This document shows positions 38,721-50,958 of a DNA stretch of 64,000 nucleotides, piece after piece (within the stretch, counting starts at the first letter, position 1; every line of letters starts with the position of its first letter). The notes beneath the pieces are model-generated. The model had not been told where the DNA came from. It saw nothing but the letters and a program-made list of their open reading frames with translations, and ran no database searches. The position numbers were made by a program, and so were the translations under genes. The stretch is from Rhipidocladum racemiflorum (Eukaryota > Streptophyta > Magnoliopsida > Poales > Poaceae), in NCBI GenBank assembly GCA_036346355.1, contig CM070576.1, forward strand, positions 13,003,558 to 13,067,557, in the 5' to 3' direction.

Positions 38721-41700
38721 ATGTCGCTGGTTCCGCACTCGTCCGCGGCAGGCCGCTTCATTGGCTTGGAGAGGAAGGGGTTCCTCCCTCCGCGAGACGA
38801 GTTCGCCTGGCGGACACCGCCGGCTAGGACCGAGGTCCCCGAGGTGGGTGACGGGGAGATCGTCACGCTGGCCGCCTTCTACGAGCGCGGATTTGGCCTC
38901 CCGCTCCACCCGTTCGTCCGCGGGCTGCTGTTCTTCTACGGGGGGGAGGTGCACCAGCTGAACCCAAACGGGGTCCTCCACATCGCGACCTTCATCACGC
39001 TGTGCGAGGCCTTCCTGGGGATCGAACCCCATTGGGGGCTCTGGCGTCACTTCTTCTTTGCGCGGTTGCCATTGGACGCCGCCGGTCTCCTCGGCTCCCT
39101 GGCCATCCAACTGCGCCCCGGCCGCAAGCCATTCTATATTGACGTGAGGCTGCCGTCGTCGAACCGGGGGTGGCACAGCGAGTGGTTCTATGTTTGGAAC
39201 CTCGAAAACAGCGCCCCAGCCTTCAGCGGGAATCTGCCGGTGCCGAGTCCCTGCTGGACTTGGGGTCCCGACTCGAAGGACAAGAGAAAGGTGGAGATAG
39301 TCCTCGAGCGGCTCGAGGATCTGAAGCGACGAGGCCTGACAGGCGAGGTGGTCATCCGCACGTTCATGGAGAGGCGCGTCCAACCCTTTAGGGATCGGTT
39401 GCGCCCCATGTTCGAGTACACCGGACTGTCCGACTCCACGAGGTCGTCTGAGGCGGAGCTCCTTGCGTCGGAGGTTCTTGCGCACGTGACTGCGGTCTCC
39501 CTCGTGGGCGATACTGAGGCGGTGGGCGAGACGCCCGCGCCGTTTTCGGCGTAGAACCCGCAGAACCTGGTAAGTCAGGTGGTTTGTGGCTCTTTTTCCT
39601 CCTGCTCCCCTGCCCGCTCACTCGAGTGCGTTTCGCAGGGGCTCGGCGGCATGATCTCCCGGGCCTTGCTCACGGGGGAAAAGGAGGCGAGAGCAGCAGC
39701 GCGCCTCATCGCGGACCAGCGCAACGCCGCCCTCCAGGCGCAGAGGGCGGACAAGGAGGCCGCGAAGGTGCGGAAGAGGAAGGAGCGCGTGGACCAGGCC
39801 GCGCGTGGCGAAGAGGTCTCCGACGAGACTCTGAGCGACGACGACGAAGAGTCGGCGTCGAGCGAGGGGGGCCCGAGTGCCGGGGGCGACTCGGGCGGCT
39901 CCGACGTGGGTTCCGACCACGGGGTCGTTGGCCGCGATTCCGGGGACGAAGCCGCGGGCGCAGGGTTCGTCCTGAGGAGGCGGAGATCTCTCACGCCCCC
40001 TTGCAGGGGCCTGGCGAAGAGGGCGCGCCAGGCGCTGGTCGTTCGCTCTTCTCGGTAAGTGCCTTGCGCGTCCCCCGTCCGGTTCTTTCTGGTGTTTCTT
40101 TCACACGATCCCTGACCGACCGTTGTGCGCAGGGGGCACATCAGTGTTGGAAGGGCGCTGAGCCCCACCTCGGGGGTGAGGAGTCGCACACTTCCGCCCC
40201 CGCCAGCGGGGTTCACGGCGGCGATCGTCGGGAGCGGGGGTCCCGCGGGTGCGCCCCCCATGGCAGGGTCTGTTGGCGAAGTGCTGCCGCCGGAGGGGGG
40301 AGTGCCGGGGCCGTTGCTGGCCTCGACAGTGCAGGGAGAAGTCCTGTCGGGCGTGCTCTCGCCCGCGCCGTCGTCCGGGGAAGTCGGTGAGATCCCGCCG
40401 CCACCGGGGGGGGCGCTGGGACCGCTGCCGTCCGCAACATTGGCGGGAGAAGTCCTGCCGCCCTTGCCTCCTCCCGCTGCCGACCGGGAGTCGGCGTGGT
40501 CCCGCCGCCGGGGACTGGCTGATTCGCGACGTTCGCGACATCAAGGAGGAGTCTCGCCGCTTCGCTGCCGGGCGACCGCCGCTTTGCCGGCGGTCCGAGT
40601 ATCGCAGGAGGGCGTGCAACCGGCTGAAGCAGACGCTCCGGTAGGGCGGGAAGTCCGGACAGGGCGGCCGCTGACCGCCGTGCTGACCTGGCCCGACCGC
40701 GACCCGTCCGGAGGGCCTGCGTTTGTCTTGGATGACGAGGTGGAACGCGCGGATTGGAACATCCTGAAGCGGTGCCAGAAGGAGGTGGAGGCGGAGATGG
40801 GGAAGATCCGTGCCAACCTCATCCATGCCGTTGACGCTTCCTCCAGGGCGACGAGTGTCGGGACCCCGAATTTGCAAATCCGGACCCTCTGTGTATTCAA
40901 CACTAGTCCAGGAACGCGCTAGTGCACACAGTCTTAACATCGGTAAATATCACAATCATACCATTCGATACTATCAAAGTACTTTTATTTAATTAAGCAA
41001 ACTGGTTACCTGACCTTATGGCCAAGTCACAAATGTACGCCTCGCAGGGCGATACTTATTAAGAGAGAAATAGTAGCAGCGGAAAATCAAAGAAGGTAAC
41101 ATCGTGGCGCCATCCAGTATACCACAGTAACCGACCGGGCTCGCTTCCTAAGTAGACGGATCCTCTTGGAGCTCCTCCTCCAAAGCCGGTGTATTCTCCT
41201 CTTCAACTGTGTTGTAGGGTGGCAAGGGTGAGTACTTGGTACTCGGCAAGTCATGCACAGAATGCAGGCTAATATACTATATGCATGGCTTGGTACAAAG
41301 GAATAGCTCAGGTATATTTGCGAAATAAAGATTTGAAAAGTAGCATAAGTAGATTCAAAGCAAGAAAAACAAGTAAAGCATAAATAACTTTTCAAGAAGT
41401 TTGAGTAAACATTTTTCCCATCCTAAACCACATTTCCATCAACGTCATCATTAATCCAACCCAACCTTTCAAAACCAAGTTATTTTCCGAAAATCTAACC
41501 CTTGACTGTAATTCCCGAGCGATGTACAATACCGCGGACACGGCTATTCGAATAGATTCTATACTCTGCAGAGGTTATGCACTTTACCCACAAGATACAG
41601 TCAAACACCACAAAGGCGAGTTCCCGTAACAAAGTCTTTCGGAAACTTCTAACAATACAAGTGGTCCTCCCCGGTTATTGCACACTAACCCTTCCCTTAG

Positions 41701-44700
41701 CTAAGGCGAAGTCTAGGCCAATCAACCGTTAGATGGGTACCTGGCCTCACCCAGACGCTCCCCGCACAACTTACACAAAGGGTGTAGTTGACCTCCGAGG
41801 TCCCACAGTGCGTTATTAGCAACTTAGTCAACTAGGTCCGTCCCATTACTGAGACATGTGGTTGCACGTTAGACCCAGTTCAAAGGCTTGCAAGGTTAAG
41901 TCCTTAGGGTGACCAGGGCAAGACTACCCAAGAACCAAATCAACATCCCCAATGCCACAACTGGCCCACCTGATTACTCTTGCCACATGCCCCTGGCCGA
42001 AAATCGTTTATCAAACCCCGCTTGATTACCATGCACCACGTGCCATCAACATCACATGATACCTTTCCAAAACAGGTTCAATATACCATTAAGTCAATAT
42101 TAACATTTGATTGTCCAAAATCATGTCATGAGCACGTAGCAGGTCTAAGCGATACTACAACGTTCTAAACCCATGTTGGCAATTTAATAATGTCCAACTA
42201 GTAATCCACAACTAGGGTGACAAAGGGGTCATGGCACATACTTAAATAATCAAGGTGTCATACAGTAGATTGGTGTTTATCTAATCCCCCATGTTTAAAT
42301 AAAGTATTTTCTATTTGAACTTCGCATGCAATAGGTTAAATCAAAATAGATTTCAAAATAGGATCAACATGGTCAAAGCACAACTTGCCTTCAAAAAATA
42401 CTTGTTCTTGATCTTGAGTTGGATCCTGAGTTAATACTTCTCCTTCGAATCCTTCCGGCACTTCAACGTCTACTCGTAAAGCGTGCAAATAGCAAATACA
42501 CGAATAAACAATAGGCAAAAAGTGTCCAAACATCCAAATAAAATCCATAAACAGAGAGAACATAATTTTATGAGTTTTTAGAAACTGGAATCGTCAAATT
42601 TGGAGTTAAGATGCAAAAGTTATGATTATTTAAAGTTTAAATAATCAATTAAATAATTTTGCAGAGAAAAACTTTAGTCCAAAAATTAAATAAAATTCAT
42701 ATTTAGGTAGATCTCAATTTTATACAAATTTAGAAATTTGAATCACTCAAATCGGAGTTGAAACGCAAAAGTTATAAGCGTTTGAAGTTTGAAACAAAAT
42801 CTGAAATCATTATTTCGAATTAATAAATCATTTTCTTTTTCAGAAATTAATTATTGCGTCAGCATGGACACGTGGCAGCACTGGATTGGTCTGCTGGCGT
42901 CAGACCGGCCATGGACTTGGTCCACACTCGGCTCGGGTCTACCGTGGGCCCGGGCCACGGCGCACGTGAGACTGACCTGGGGGACCACTCGGGTGACGCG
43001 TCGGCCATCGGCGTCGGCGAGGCTCAGCCCGCAGTCGGCAGTGGGACCCACCGATGACGTCATGGGTGACGTCATGGTGCAGTTACGGCTAAGCCGCTGA
43101 CACGCGGGCCCAGCGTGTCAGTGACCACACGCCAGCTGCGTGGCCGCGGCTCGGCTTCCCGGACACGTGGCACGATCGTGTCCGTTGATTTGAAAATCAA
43201 CGGCCGCGATTAGATCCAGGGTTAACACGTTGAAAACTACTCGATGATCGTGGGCGCTCGATCTAGATCGGACGGTCCAGATCTAATCCTACATTAACAC
43301 TACTACGACGCGTGGCGATCGTGGGCCGTTGGATCTTGATCCAACGGTCCGGATCTAATCGGGTTTGGAAACACGTGAACTCACCTCAACCGCACGATCA
43401 AGATCGGACGGCGCACGAGCTTCGCGAGGTCGATGGCGACGCGGGCGAGCTGCAGAACCGGAGACGGAGACGGCAGCGAGCCCGACGGCGCCGGGGTTTC
43501 TCCGACGGAGTGAGAGGTACCGCAGTGCGCCTTGACTTGAGGACTCCGGAACTGGGCTCCAACTCGGCGGAAGACGGCGGACGGCGGCGAGACGAGGCAA
43601 AAACCGCGGCGGAGTGGCGCTCAACTACGGCGAGCTATCGCGGCTAAACGGCGGCTGCTCTGCCTTGGTGAGTAGGGGCTATGGGTGCGCAAGGTCAGGG
43701 CCGACCTCGGGGTGTGACCCGGGCCTTAAATAGCCTCGACATCCGTGCGGAAAACGGAAACCTAAACCTACACGGCGGCGGACGCGGCGGCGGAGTCCGG
43801 CTCGGATCCGGCGGAGACGACGACGCACGGCCGTCCACATGGCACGATCGACGGTCACGATCGCGTGGGTGCGATCGGATCCGACCGGATCGGTGCGGCT
43901 CGATTTCGGCCGTTGGATCTCGATCCAACAGTTCACCGGGTTAGGGTTTGGACTTGATTCGGTCGAGCCACGTGGCTCGGGTCGGGTTCGGGTCGGACTC
44001 AAACTCGAGTTTGACTCGGGCTCGGTCGGATGAATAGTACAAACCCACTCGCATTTTCCAGCGATTTAATAATTAAAATAATTCCCAGTAATTCATTTAA
44101 TTCATTAAAAATAGCAAAAGACTCAGAAAAATTCCAGAAAAATTCTGGAAAATACTTTGGTTCATTTTGGGCTCAAATAAAATATTTCCAACAAAATTTT
44201 ATTTGCAAAGTTTAATTCTTTAATTATTTCAAAATGGAATAAATTCAAATAAATTCCAAATAAATCCAAATAAATTCCAGAAAATTCCAAAAATTCACCA
44301 AAGTGCCAAATCACACATGAATTTAAGAAAAGCAAAATTTTGGGGTGTTACAACGAGGTCCATCGCTCAGGAGTCCCGCCCGGCCGGATCGGTAAGACTG
44401 ACGGGGATTCGTCTTTCGTGGATTTTTCGACCGAGAAACGGAGACTGACCGGGGAGGTACCTTATTTGCAGCGTTTGGTATCCCGGGCGGTGGACAAGTC
44501 AAGCTTCCTCCGGCGTCTGCACAGCCAGCGGTGCTTCGTGGAGGGAGAACTTCGCGACGCCCGAAGGGCGCTTCTTGCCGAGCAAGGGATGGCCGCTGCG
44601 GCCGGTCAGCAGCTGGGGGAAGTCACCGAGGCCTTGCGGGAGGCTCAGCGGCTCACGGAGTCGTTGACCGACGAGGCAGAGAGGGCCAGGTCGGCCCTGG

Positions 44701-45457
44701 CGGAGGCCGAAAGGGCCAGACCTCTGCGGTCCGCGCCGAGGAGTCCGCTCGGGCGGAGGCCGCCCTGTTTCGAGAGGAACTCGAGTCGGCCCGAAGGGAG
44801 GCCGACCGGCTGTGCGGCGAGCGAGACCTTGCTCGGGGGGGGGGCTTGCATCCGACCGAGAAGCGCGTGCCAAGGTCGAGGAGGAGCTTTGCGCCAAGGA
44901 GGCCTCCGTGGCCGGTGGGTAGTCTCACCTCTTGGTAGTTGTCATAGCGGGCATCTTTTGATGTTGTTTTTGTCTTTGTAGAGCTGCGAAAGGACCTTAG
45001 CGACATGCTGGAGTCGCGAAGGGCGGCGGTGGAGCAGCGGGATGCGGCGGTCGAGTCAAGTGACTCGGCCCTTGTGGACAAGCGGGTGGCGGAGAGGGAT
45101 GCGGCCGACACGACGGTCGAGCTGACGACCCTCCGGGTGGCCAGCCAAACCGTCTGCGACCGGCTGCTCGGGCTTACTCCGGGCCCGAGTTCCATCGCCG
45201 TCCTGCTGGGGACGGTTTTGGAGCACGTCGAGGCGTCGATTCGGGAAGCGGCGGTGCTTGGCGCTTCGTCGGCCCTGGTCAACACCGTTTCTTACTACGA
45301 CGGTGTCGATCTCGAGGCGGTCGGGAGCGGCGTCGCTGTCGATCGGAGCGACAAAGAAGTCGAGGCATTCATGGCCCGAGTTGACCCGTGCGCCCAGGAG
45401 ATTGCCCACCGAATCTCGCCGCGGGATATCCTCCACCGGAGGGAAGGAGATGATTAG
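38721..45457 (+). pseudogene. Antisense gene 1 of the Tat element: gypsy-type transposon domain (Transposase_28-like) with coiled coil, spliced, broken
   Basis: The first part, 38721-39554, resembles the plant 'putative gypsy type transposon' domain (PF04195-like): FYERGFGLPLHPFVRGLLFF, NPNGVLHIATFITLCEAFL, LWRHFFFARL, GWHSEWFYVWNL. Further exons by splice sites and frame are about 39639-40054, 40133-40855 plus 44358-44390 around a solo LTR, 44472-44914, and 44982-45457. They encode acidic and Pro-rich linkers, then a coiled coil (RRALLAEQGMAAAAGQQLG; SRRAAVEQRDAAVESSD). Donors and acceptors keep the frame at each junction. Defects: an in-frame TAG (39552-39554) before the first donor, the solo LTR, and frame changes near 44720 and at a G9-10 run (about 44836). 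The function is unknown; such proteins occur antisense in Tat elements. Confidence 0.75.
40856..44352 (-). repeat. Solo LTR B1 (3.5-kb Gypsy family) in antisense gene 1
   Basis: 3,497 bp, in plus orientation TGTCGGGACCCCG...TTTGGGGTGTTACA, flanked by the target duplication ACGAG (40851-40855 and 44353-44357). There is no internal region and no second LTR, so it is a solo LTR left by recombination. Orientation follows its relation to LTR-A, which the polypurine tract places on the minus strand. It interrupts an exon of antisense gene 1. Open frames inside it are not coding. Confidence 0.88.
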
Positions 45458-45830
45458 TTTTCTTTGTTTTTACTTTCGTAGTGTATGTAATGAACATATT
45501 TTACCGTAAAAGAATCCGACCCGTCGGGTTGTTTTAAGTTTTCGTCTGTTTATCTCGTGCTTCTTCTGTGTGATGGACAATCTTACGACCATAGCTAGGG
45601 GACCCGCGGGGGTACCCCACAAGAGCGTAGGTGTTGTGTCAATCGCATCTAAAGAGAACACGGGATAAGACAAGCGATTTAGAGCGCTTGCTTTGCGGAG
45701 AAAAGAGGTGTGAGAGGCGCTGGATCGCCTAGTTCAAACTGTCTCCGTGAAGTTCCCGTTTGGTCGGTCGGAACGCTGACCTAAGTCGGGGTGTTTCGAC
45801 CGGTACCAGTTTCTCTTGTTCGGAGGACTT
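45458..45830. other. Tat 3' region after antisense gene 1
   Basis: Follows the stop codon TAG/TGA cluster of antisense gene 1 and is T-rich, consistent with a plus-strand 3' untranslated region. No gene was seen. Confidence 0.5.
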
Positions 45831-46320
45831 CTTTCCGCCACCAAGTGCCGCTTCGGGGCCGTAGCCACGGAGGCGTAGGCCGCAGCGTTTGGGTCGTGGA
45901 AATCGCCCCGAGAAAGATGGCCCGGTTGGTCAAGATACGGCCTAGGTCAGCGACTCATTTGCCTTTGGTCGGACCGTCCTGACCGACCAAGCTATCTTTC
46001 GCTCGGGCAACTCCCTTCTTCGCGCGAAAACGCTGCTTTGGAGCCGTAGCCGTGGAGGCGTAGGCTTTGAGGGAGTCACCGCGAGGAAGATCGTTTGGTC
46101 GGTCGAGGTTGACCTAGGTTAAAGTATATCGCTCGTTCGGTCGGTCTGCTGACCCGGATCGGAATGACCCAACCGGCCCTGGCTTCTTGCTTGAGTAACC
46201 CCCCTCTTCCGCAAAGTGCTACTTCGAAGCCGTAGCCGCGGGGGCGTGGGCCGCAGCATTTGGGTTGAAGAGGTTACTTCGAGGAAGATAGCCTGGTCGG
46301 TCGGGTTATCGACTTTGGTC
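45831..46320. repeat. Three tandem units of about 185-190 bp in the Tat element
   Basis: Units starting near 45835, 46020 and 46207 share ccgtagccacggaggcgtag or close variants, then a gaagatggcc/gaagatcg/gaagatagcc word followed by ggtcggtcg. Conservation between units is moderate. Confidence 0.72.
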
Positions 46321-46551
46321 GCCGACCCCTTAGGTCGTACGCAACCCCCGAGTGGTGCGTGGGGACTGGAGGTGCAGTCGCCGCGCACCGGTTGAGCCCG
46401 TGGCAGGCGCGCGATGAATGGAGAGGATTTTTCGGGATAGGGCTGGATTAACTCGCCTGGACGACTGTGCCGGCTTTGGAAATGACATCAGACGCTCCTC
46501 CTTCCGCTTCCCGGCGTAACTCGAGGCGCTTCGTTTTTCCGTGCCGCGGGC

Positions 46552-46559
46552 CATAAAAG
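46552..46559 (+). promoter_or_regulatory. TATA-like box before antisense ORF 2
   Basis: cataaaag on the plus strand in a GC-rich surrounding, 75 bases before an ATG in good context (gcgATGGCG, 46627). Its surroundings (gggccataaaaggggg) are like those of the other antisense promoter. Confidence 0.5.
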
Positions 46560-46626
46560 GGGGAGGCGTGCTGGTGCCTTCGTTGCTCCGTCAGAACCGC
46601 CATCGAGCAAGTTCCTTTCGCGTGCG

Positions 46627-49600
46627 ATGGCGGACCGCTACACGCATGTAATATCCCGAGTATTTCTATACTCAAGCCACTGTACATTTGTACTCAAACG
46701 CTGTTCAATAATACACTGTGCTTGTGTATTTTCGTGTCTTGAGTGAACATACTTGCTTGGGATCAGAAAGAACCCTTCAACTTAAGTAATTTCGCTCATA
46801 AGTAAATTCGAATTAGGTTGGGCAAGTGCCTGTGACCCTATTAACTTCCAAAATACTTTGGGACAATTAGTAATCAACCACAGGCGTTAGCCGTCAAGGC
46901 CCAAGTTCAAAAGTTACGGGATGTCCGGAGTATCCGGATCCAACCGGAATGTCGGACAAAGTCCGAGTGTCCGGATTGGGCTGGCCGAAGCGGTCCAACC
47001 CGGAGTGTCCGACCAATGTCCGGAGTGTCCGGGTTAGTGTTACTGAAAGACCCCAACCCGAGTCTCCGGGTTGAGTCCGAGAGTCCGGTATTGGCGTGGG
47101 GTTTTGTATAAAAGTCCCATTTCGTGGCTCCCTTCCATTCTTTCTTCTTCTACTTTGGTTTCCCCACTTCCTTGGTGTTCTCTCCACCACCCCGAGCTCC
47201 TCTCCAATGAGCCACCGGCCAGTGACCCTCCCGGTGACTCCTCCATCTCGGTGTGCTCCTCCCCAAGCCGTCATTCCCCATCCTCCACCCGGCGTTGCTC
47301 CTCCTCCATCTTCCTTGGAGGTAAGCTTTTCTCTTAGGGTTTGATTCGCGGGATTCTTGGGTTCTAGAGTCGTTCATGGTGGGATTAGGACTTAGGTTTG
47401 GATTTGGGAGGCTAGGGTTGAACTTGGATTCTAGGGTTTTGGGTGTAGTGGTTCTAGGGTTGAAAATGGGATTTGGATTAGTGAATGTGGTATGCTAGAG
47501 TGGTAGATCGGGTAGTAGTAATGTCGATTTAAGAAGTTGTTGGTGTGAGTTAGAGGTTTGGCGGGTTAGCGACGTTTTCGTAGAATCGGCTAGTTCGAAC
47601 TCCTTCCGGTTCGCTAGGTGTACGAAAGTCGTAGATCGGGTCGCGGTGAAGTTGTAGGAAGTGGTAAGGTCTCCGTCTCCTCGTCGAGTTGGACCAAATG
47701 CCCTAGGACCGAGTATCCGGCATATGGTCCGAGTGTCCGGATTGTCCGGAGTATCCGGACGAAACGGTCCGAGTGTCCGCCTATCCGGATCGTCCGGATG
47801 CAAAACCCGACCGTCCGGTTAGGCCGTTTCGTCCGGCCGTGTTGTGTTGTCCGAGTGCGTCATTTCTTCAGGGTTTCTTGGTTGTACTTCATTCTTGTGT
47901 ATTGCATGCACTTCATGGTGCATTTAAAACTTTCTTTTTCTAAGTTGTATTTCTTTCGCATGCTTTTGTTGCTTTGACCGATTACAGGATAGCGAGTCGT
48001 TATACGCCTCGAACAACCCGAGCATCATCCCGGACATCACCGAAGTGCAACAACAAGGCAAGCACCTCCTTTGACCATCTTGAAACCTATATTTCACGAT
48101 GTCTACTTTGATTTCTCAAACCATATGCATTGTTTATATTCAGTAAATTGCTAGTTTGTGGGAATGGTAGATATACCCTGATTTGGTGGTTTCCCTCAAT
48201 TTAATTCCCTGAGATCATTGATAACCTTAGTAGGGTTAGACAATTTAATAAAATGTCACTTGGGTATAAACGATTTAGTAATTGCATACGCTTAGACACT
48301 GCAATAGAGGTGAGCAAAGTCAGTCCTTACCAAATGCTCAAAATTATGATAAATGTAATTGGTTTTGGAAAAGTTTTGGAAATGTGAATCGTAAAGGTAT
48401 ATTGATAAAAATGTGAAGTGTCTAGTTGGTAATTAGACTTGGCGGGAGGTATAATATGTGCTAGTTAAACATGGTGGCGATTGGTTGGCGAGTTAAGTGG
48501 AGTTCCCGCTTGAGTCACTAGGCAAAAATATAAGGACCGAACTTGTGACGGTTTTGAATTGAACACCGTGCAACCGCGCAATGCTGGGATGGGGCAGCCT
48601 ATTCTAGTACTTGAAGTGTGAGGGATAGCCATGCCTGTTGGTAGGCGAAGAGTGGACCTTTTCCCTGTGTTGAGCGATCAAGCGCGGTGTGTGTGTCCTC
48701 ACGACCCGCCCGTATCGCCTTCGTGTGTGCGCTTGTACTTTTGCAGCGAGGAATCGCTCCAGTTCATGTTTGTTGATACAACGGTGTACGCCTTGCTATG
48801 GGGTAATGCCGCGGCCAACAATTCGCCGTCGTCACGATGAGTATTCCGTGGCACTGAGTGGTGGTTGGCCTCTTATCGCCATAGTAGTGGATTTGTCGTC
48901 ACCGGTCTTTGGGGTGTGGCTATAACCTCAACGATGGGAAAGAATAGATCATTCTTGTATATCGGATACCTCGTGTATCGCGTGTACCCTGGATGCGAGG
49001 GATGCAAGTCCGAGTTGTGTTTGGGTAAAGTCGCAAACTCTGCAGAGTATCAAATAATTCTAATCGATTAGCCGTGCTCACGGTTATGAGCAATCTTCTC
49101 TAATCATATCAAGTATAGAGATTTGGTTTGGTTTTGAAAATGAAAATCTATTTTGAGTCGGTATAAAGTATGTGGTGGAATGGTACTTGATGGAATTGTG
49201 GATATGTGTATATGATTCTCGATGGGATTATGAGTATGTATGGAGGTCGATTCGTATCCCGATTGCGACCATGGATGGTGGCATTTGTGGAGCTCGATTA
49301 TTACGATATCAGTAAATATGTTTTATTCAAAACTGCTGTCTTTCAAATTAAGTATTACTTTTCGATGAACTATTTTAAATCCAAATTTTCTCGCAATTAA
49401 CCCGATGTAGAAGCTTTATCTGTTGAATCAGCCTGCATTTATTTATATTTCCATACACTAAAGTCTTGCGAGTACATACGTGTACTCACCGTTCGCTAAC
49501 CCTTTTCCACAGAGGAAGGTAATGATGATGTCCGGATGATGGCGAGCCCTTTTCTCGCGAGTGTTGCGGCCGTAGTCCCTCCCTCCATCGGTAGCACGTG

Positions 49601-50180
49601 GGGTGGTCGGGCCAATTTGCTTGGTTGTCTTTCTTTTGTTTCATTTGCCGCTTTACTTCTTTTGGTTTCTGTAATACTCTTGTTCAAGGTTTACACCCAG
49701 TTATGTAAATTATCGTAGTTTATCCTTCCGTGCCTTGGTACTCGTGTTGTTGGTACAGCGATCTTGGGCTCTTGATCCAGGGATCCGATGTCGGATGCGT
49801 CTGTGCACCGGGTCCGAAGCTAAGGGTTCGATCCCGTCGATCGAATTTTTAGGTTCAGATCTTCGGTGTCGAGGCTTCCTGTTGCTATACGGTGCTATAC
49901 GCTACAGTAGACGGCGTACAGTACGGTATAGGAAGAGGGGGTCCCCACAACGCAGCTCCGGGAGGAGGTAGGCGACGAGCAGGCCTGGCTGTGGGTGGTG
50001 GCGGAGGTCGAGGCCGAGGCCGTGCTTGGGGATGCGCGGCGCGTTGGCGTCCTCGTCGCGGGCATCCCTCGCCTGTGGGAGGTGAGGGTGCCACTGGTCC
50101 AGGCGCTGACCGAACGGCGCCACGTGTCTTTTGGCTGGCTAGGCGCGCACCAGGAGGAGTACCGTGCTTTCGCCGAGTGA
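46627..50180 (+). pseudogene. Antisense ORF 2 of the Tat element (81 codons), split by a solo LTR
   Basis: ATG at 46627 in a favourable context (gcgATGGCGGAC) is followed after 20 bases by a solo LTR with duplication ACGCA. Reading on from 49955, after one copy of the duplication, keeps the frame exactly and stays open to the TGA at 50178-50180. The predicted product is small, acidic and rich in Ala, Glu, Val and Arg, starting MADRYTQLREE, with possible helical character. I do not recognise a family. Its own TATA box upstream and preserved frame across the insertion suggest it was a real ORF of the element. A chance open frame in GC-rich DNA remains possible. Confidence 0.5.
46647..49949 (+). 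repeat. Solo LTR C (3.3 kb) in antisense ORF 2
   Basis: 3,303 bp, TGTAATATCCCGAG...GGGGGTCCCCACA, flanked by ACGCA (46642-46646 and 49950-49954). It contains a TATA box (gtataaaag, about 47104) with wording typical of an LTR transcript start. It also has many degenerate copies of gtccggagtgtccgg at 46918-47095 and 47690-47850, on both sides of the TATA box. No internal region or partner LTR is present. It belongs to a different family from LTR A and B. Confidence 0.87.
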
Positions 50181-50620
50181 GGGGACTTTGGTAGGTGATG
50201 CTTTGCCGGCGGGACTGGTGCTTCTCCTTGTAAATAAATAAAGTGACAATGGTTCTCTTTTGTCTCTGTCTTGCTCCTCGTTTTTCTTTTCTTTTCGTCT
50301 TTGCGTTTGCCCATAACCATAGCCTTTTAGGGACCGCAAGGGGTCAGGCGTAGGTTTAATGCGCTTTTGTTGACGGGGCGGAATGCCCCGACCAACTGCT
50401 GGTCGGTCACCCTCGCATTCGCGGACTTCGTGACCCGCAGAGTACTACTTCGGGACCTCTGCTTTCGGGGCGGAGGTCGTAGTGCTTGCTGTCAATCAAA
50501 GAATCGGGAGGGATGAGAGAGAGAGAGAAAGAAAGAGAGCACTTGGTCGGTCGTTCGACTACCGTGGCTTCCTTTGCTCAAGTACTCTTTCGAGCCGTAC
50601 AAGAGGTGAGAGGGGGCCGG
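50181..50620. other. Tat spacer between antisense ORF 2 and the pol end
   Basis: The convergent 3' ends of antisense ORF 2 (plus) and pol (minus) meet here. It contains a short gaccaactgctggtcggtc inverted word at about 50390 and a GA-rich run at 50515-50540. No gene was seen. Confidence 0.5.
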
Positions 50621-50953
50621 CTACGGATAGAACCTTCTCAGCTTCTCTATGTTCCAAGCATTCGTAACGAGGTTCCCTTCCGTGTCTTTGAGTCGAAAAG
50701 TGCCGGGTCGGAGGACTTCTGCGACGGTGAAAGGGCCCTCCCAAGGCGGAAAGAGCTTGTGTCTGTCCTTCGTGGTTTGAACTCGGCGTAGCACCAGGTC
50801 GCCGACTTCGAACGACCGGCCGCGAACCAGCCGACTGTGGTACCGGCGCAGGGTCTGCTGATACTTGGCTGACCGCAAGACCGCGACGTCTCGTGCTTCG
50901 TCGAGTTGGTCGAGGTCGTCTTGCTGCGCCTCCAGCCCGCGCTTGGTGTCTTA
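50621..50953 (-). pseudogene. C-terminus of the Tat pol
   Basis: Continuation of integrase beyond solo LTR B2: DLDQLDEARDVAVLRSAKYQ, then SFEVGDLVLRRVQTTKDRHK, PPWEGPFTVAEV, KLRRFYP and stop (50621). It lies in the same frame as 54424 upwards once LTR B2 and one TSD copy are ignored, but the first codon after the insertion (50953-50951) is TAA, an in-frame stop. Confidence 0.85.
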
Positions 50954-50958
50954 GCTTT

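Noticed and set aside
38574..39485. 303-codon frame on the minus strand opposite antisense gene 1
   Set aside because: The plus-strand frame carries the recognisable domain and a TATA box. The minus frame shows only Arg/Pro/Glu-rich text typical of a shadow.
43312..45285. Several frames of 80-210 codons in LTR B1 and over the coiled-coil exon (both strands)
   Set aside because: Those in 43312-44033 lie inside a solo LTR and are not shared by LTR B2 at the same place. The 210-codon minus-strand frame is a shadow of antisense gene 1.
49790..49860. gggttcgatcccg resembling a tRNA T-loop (B box)
   Set aside because: No matching A box, anticodon arm or acceptor pairing at the right distance. It lies inside solo LTR C.
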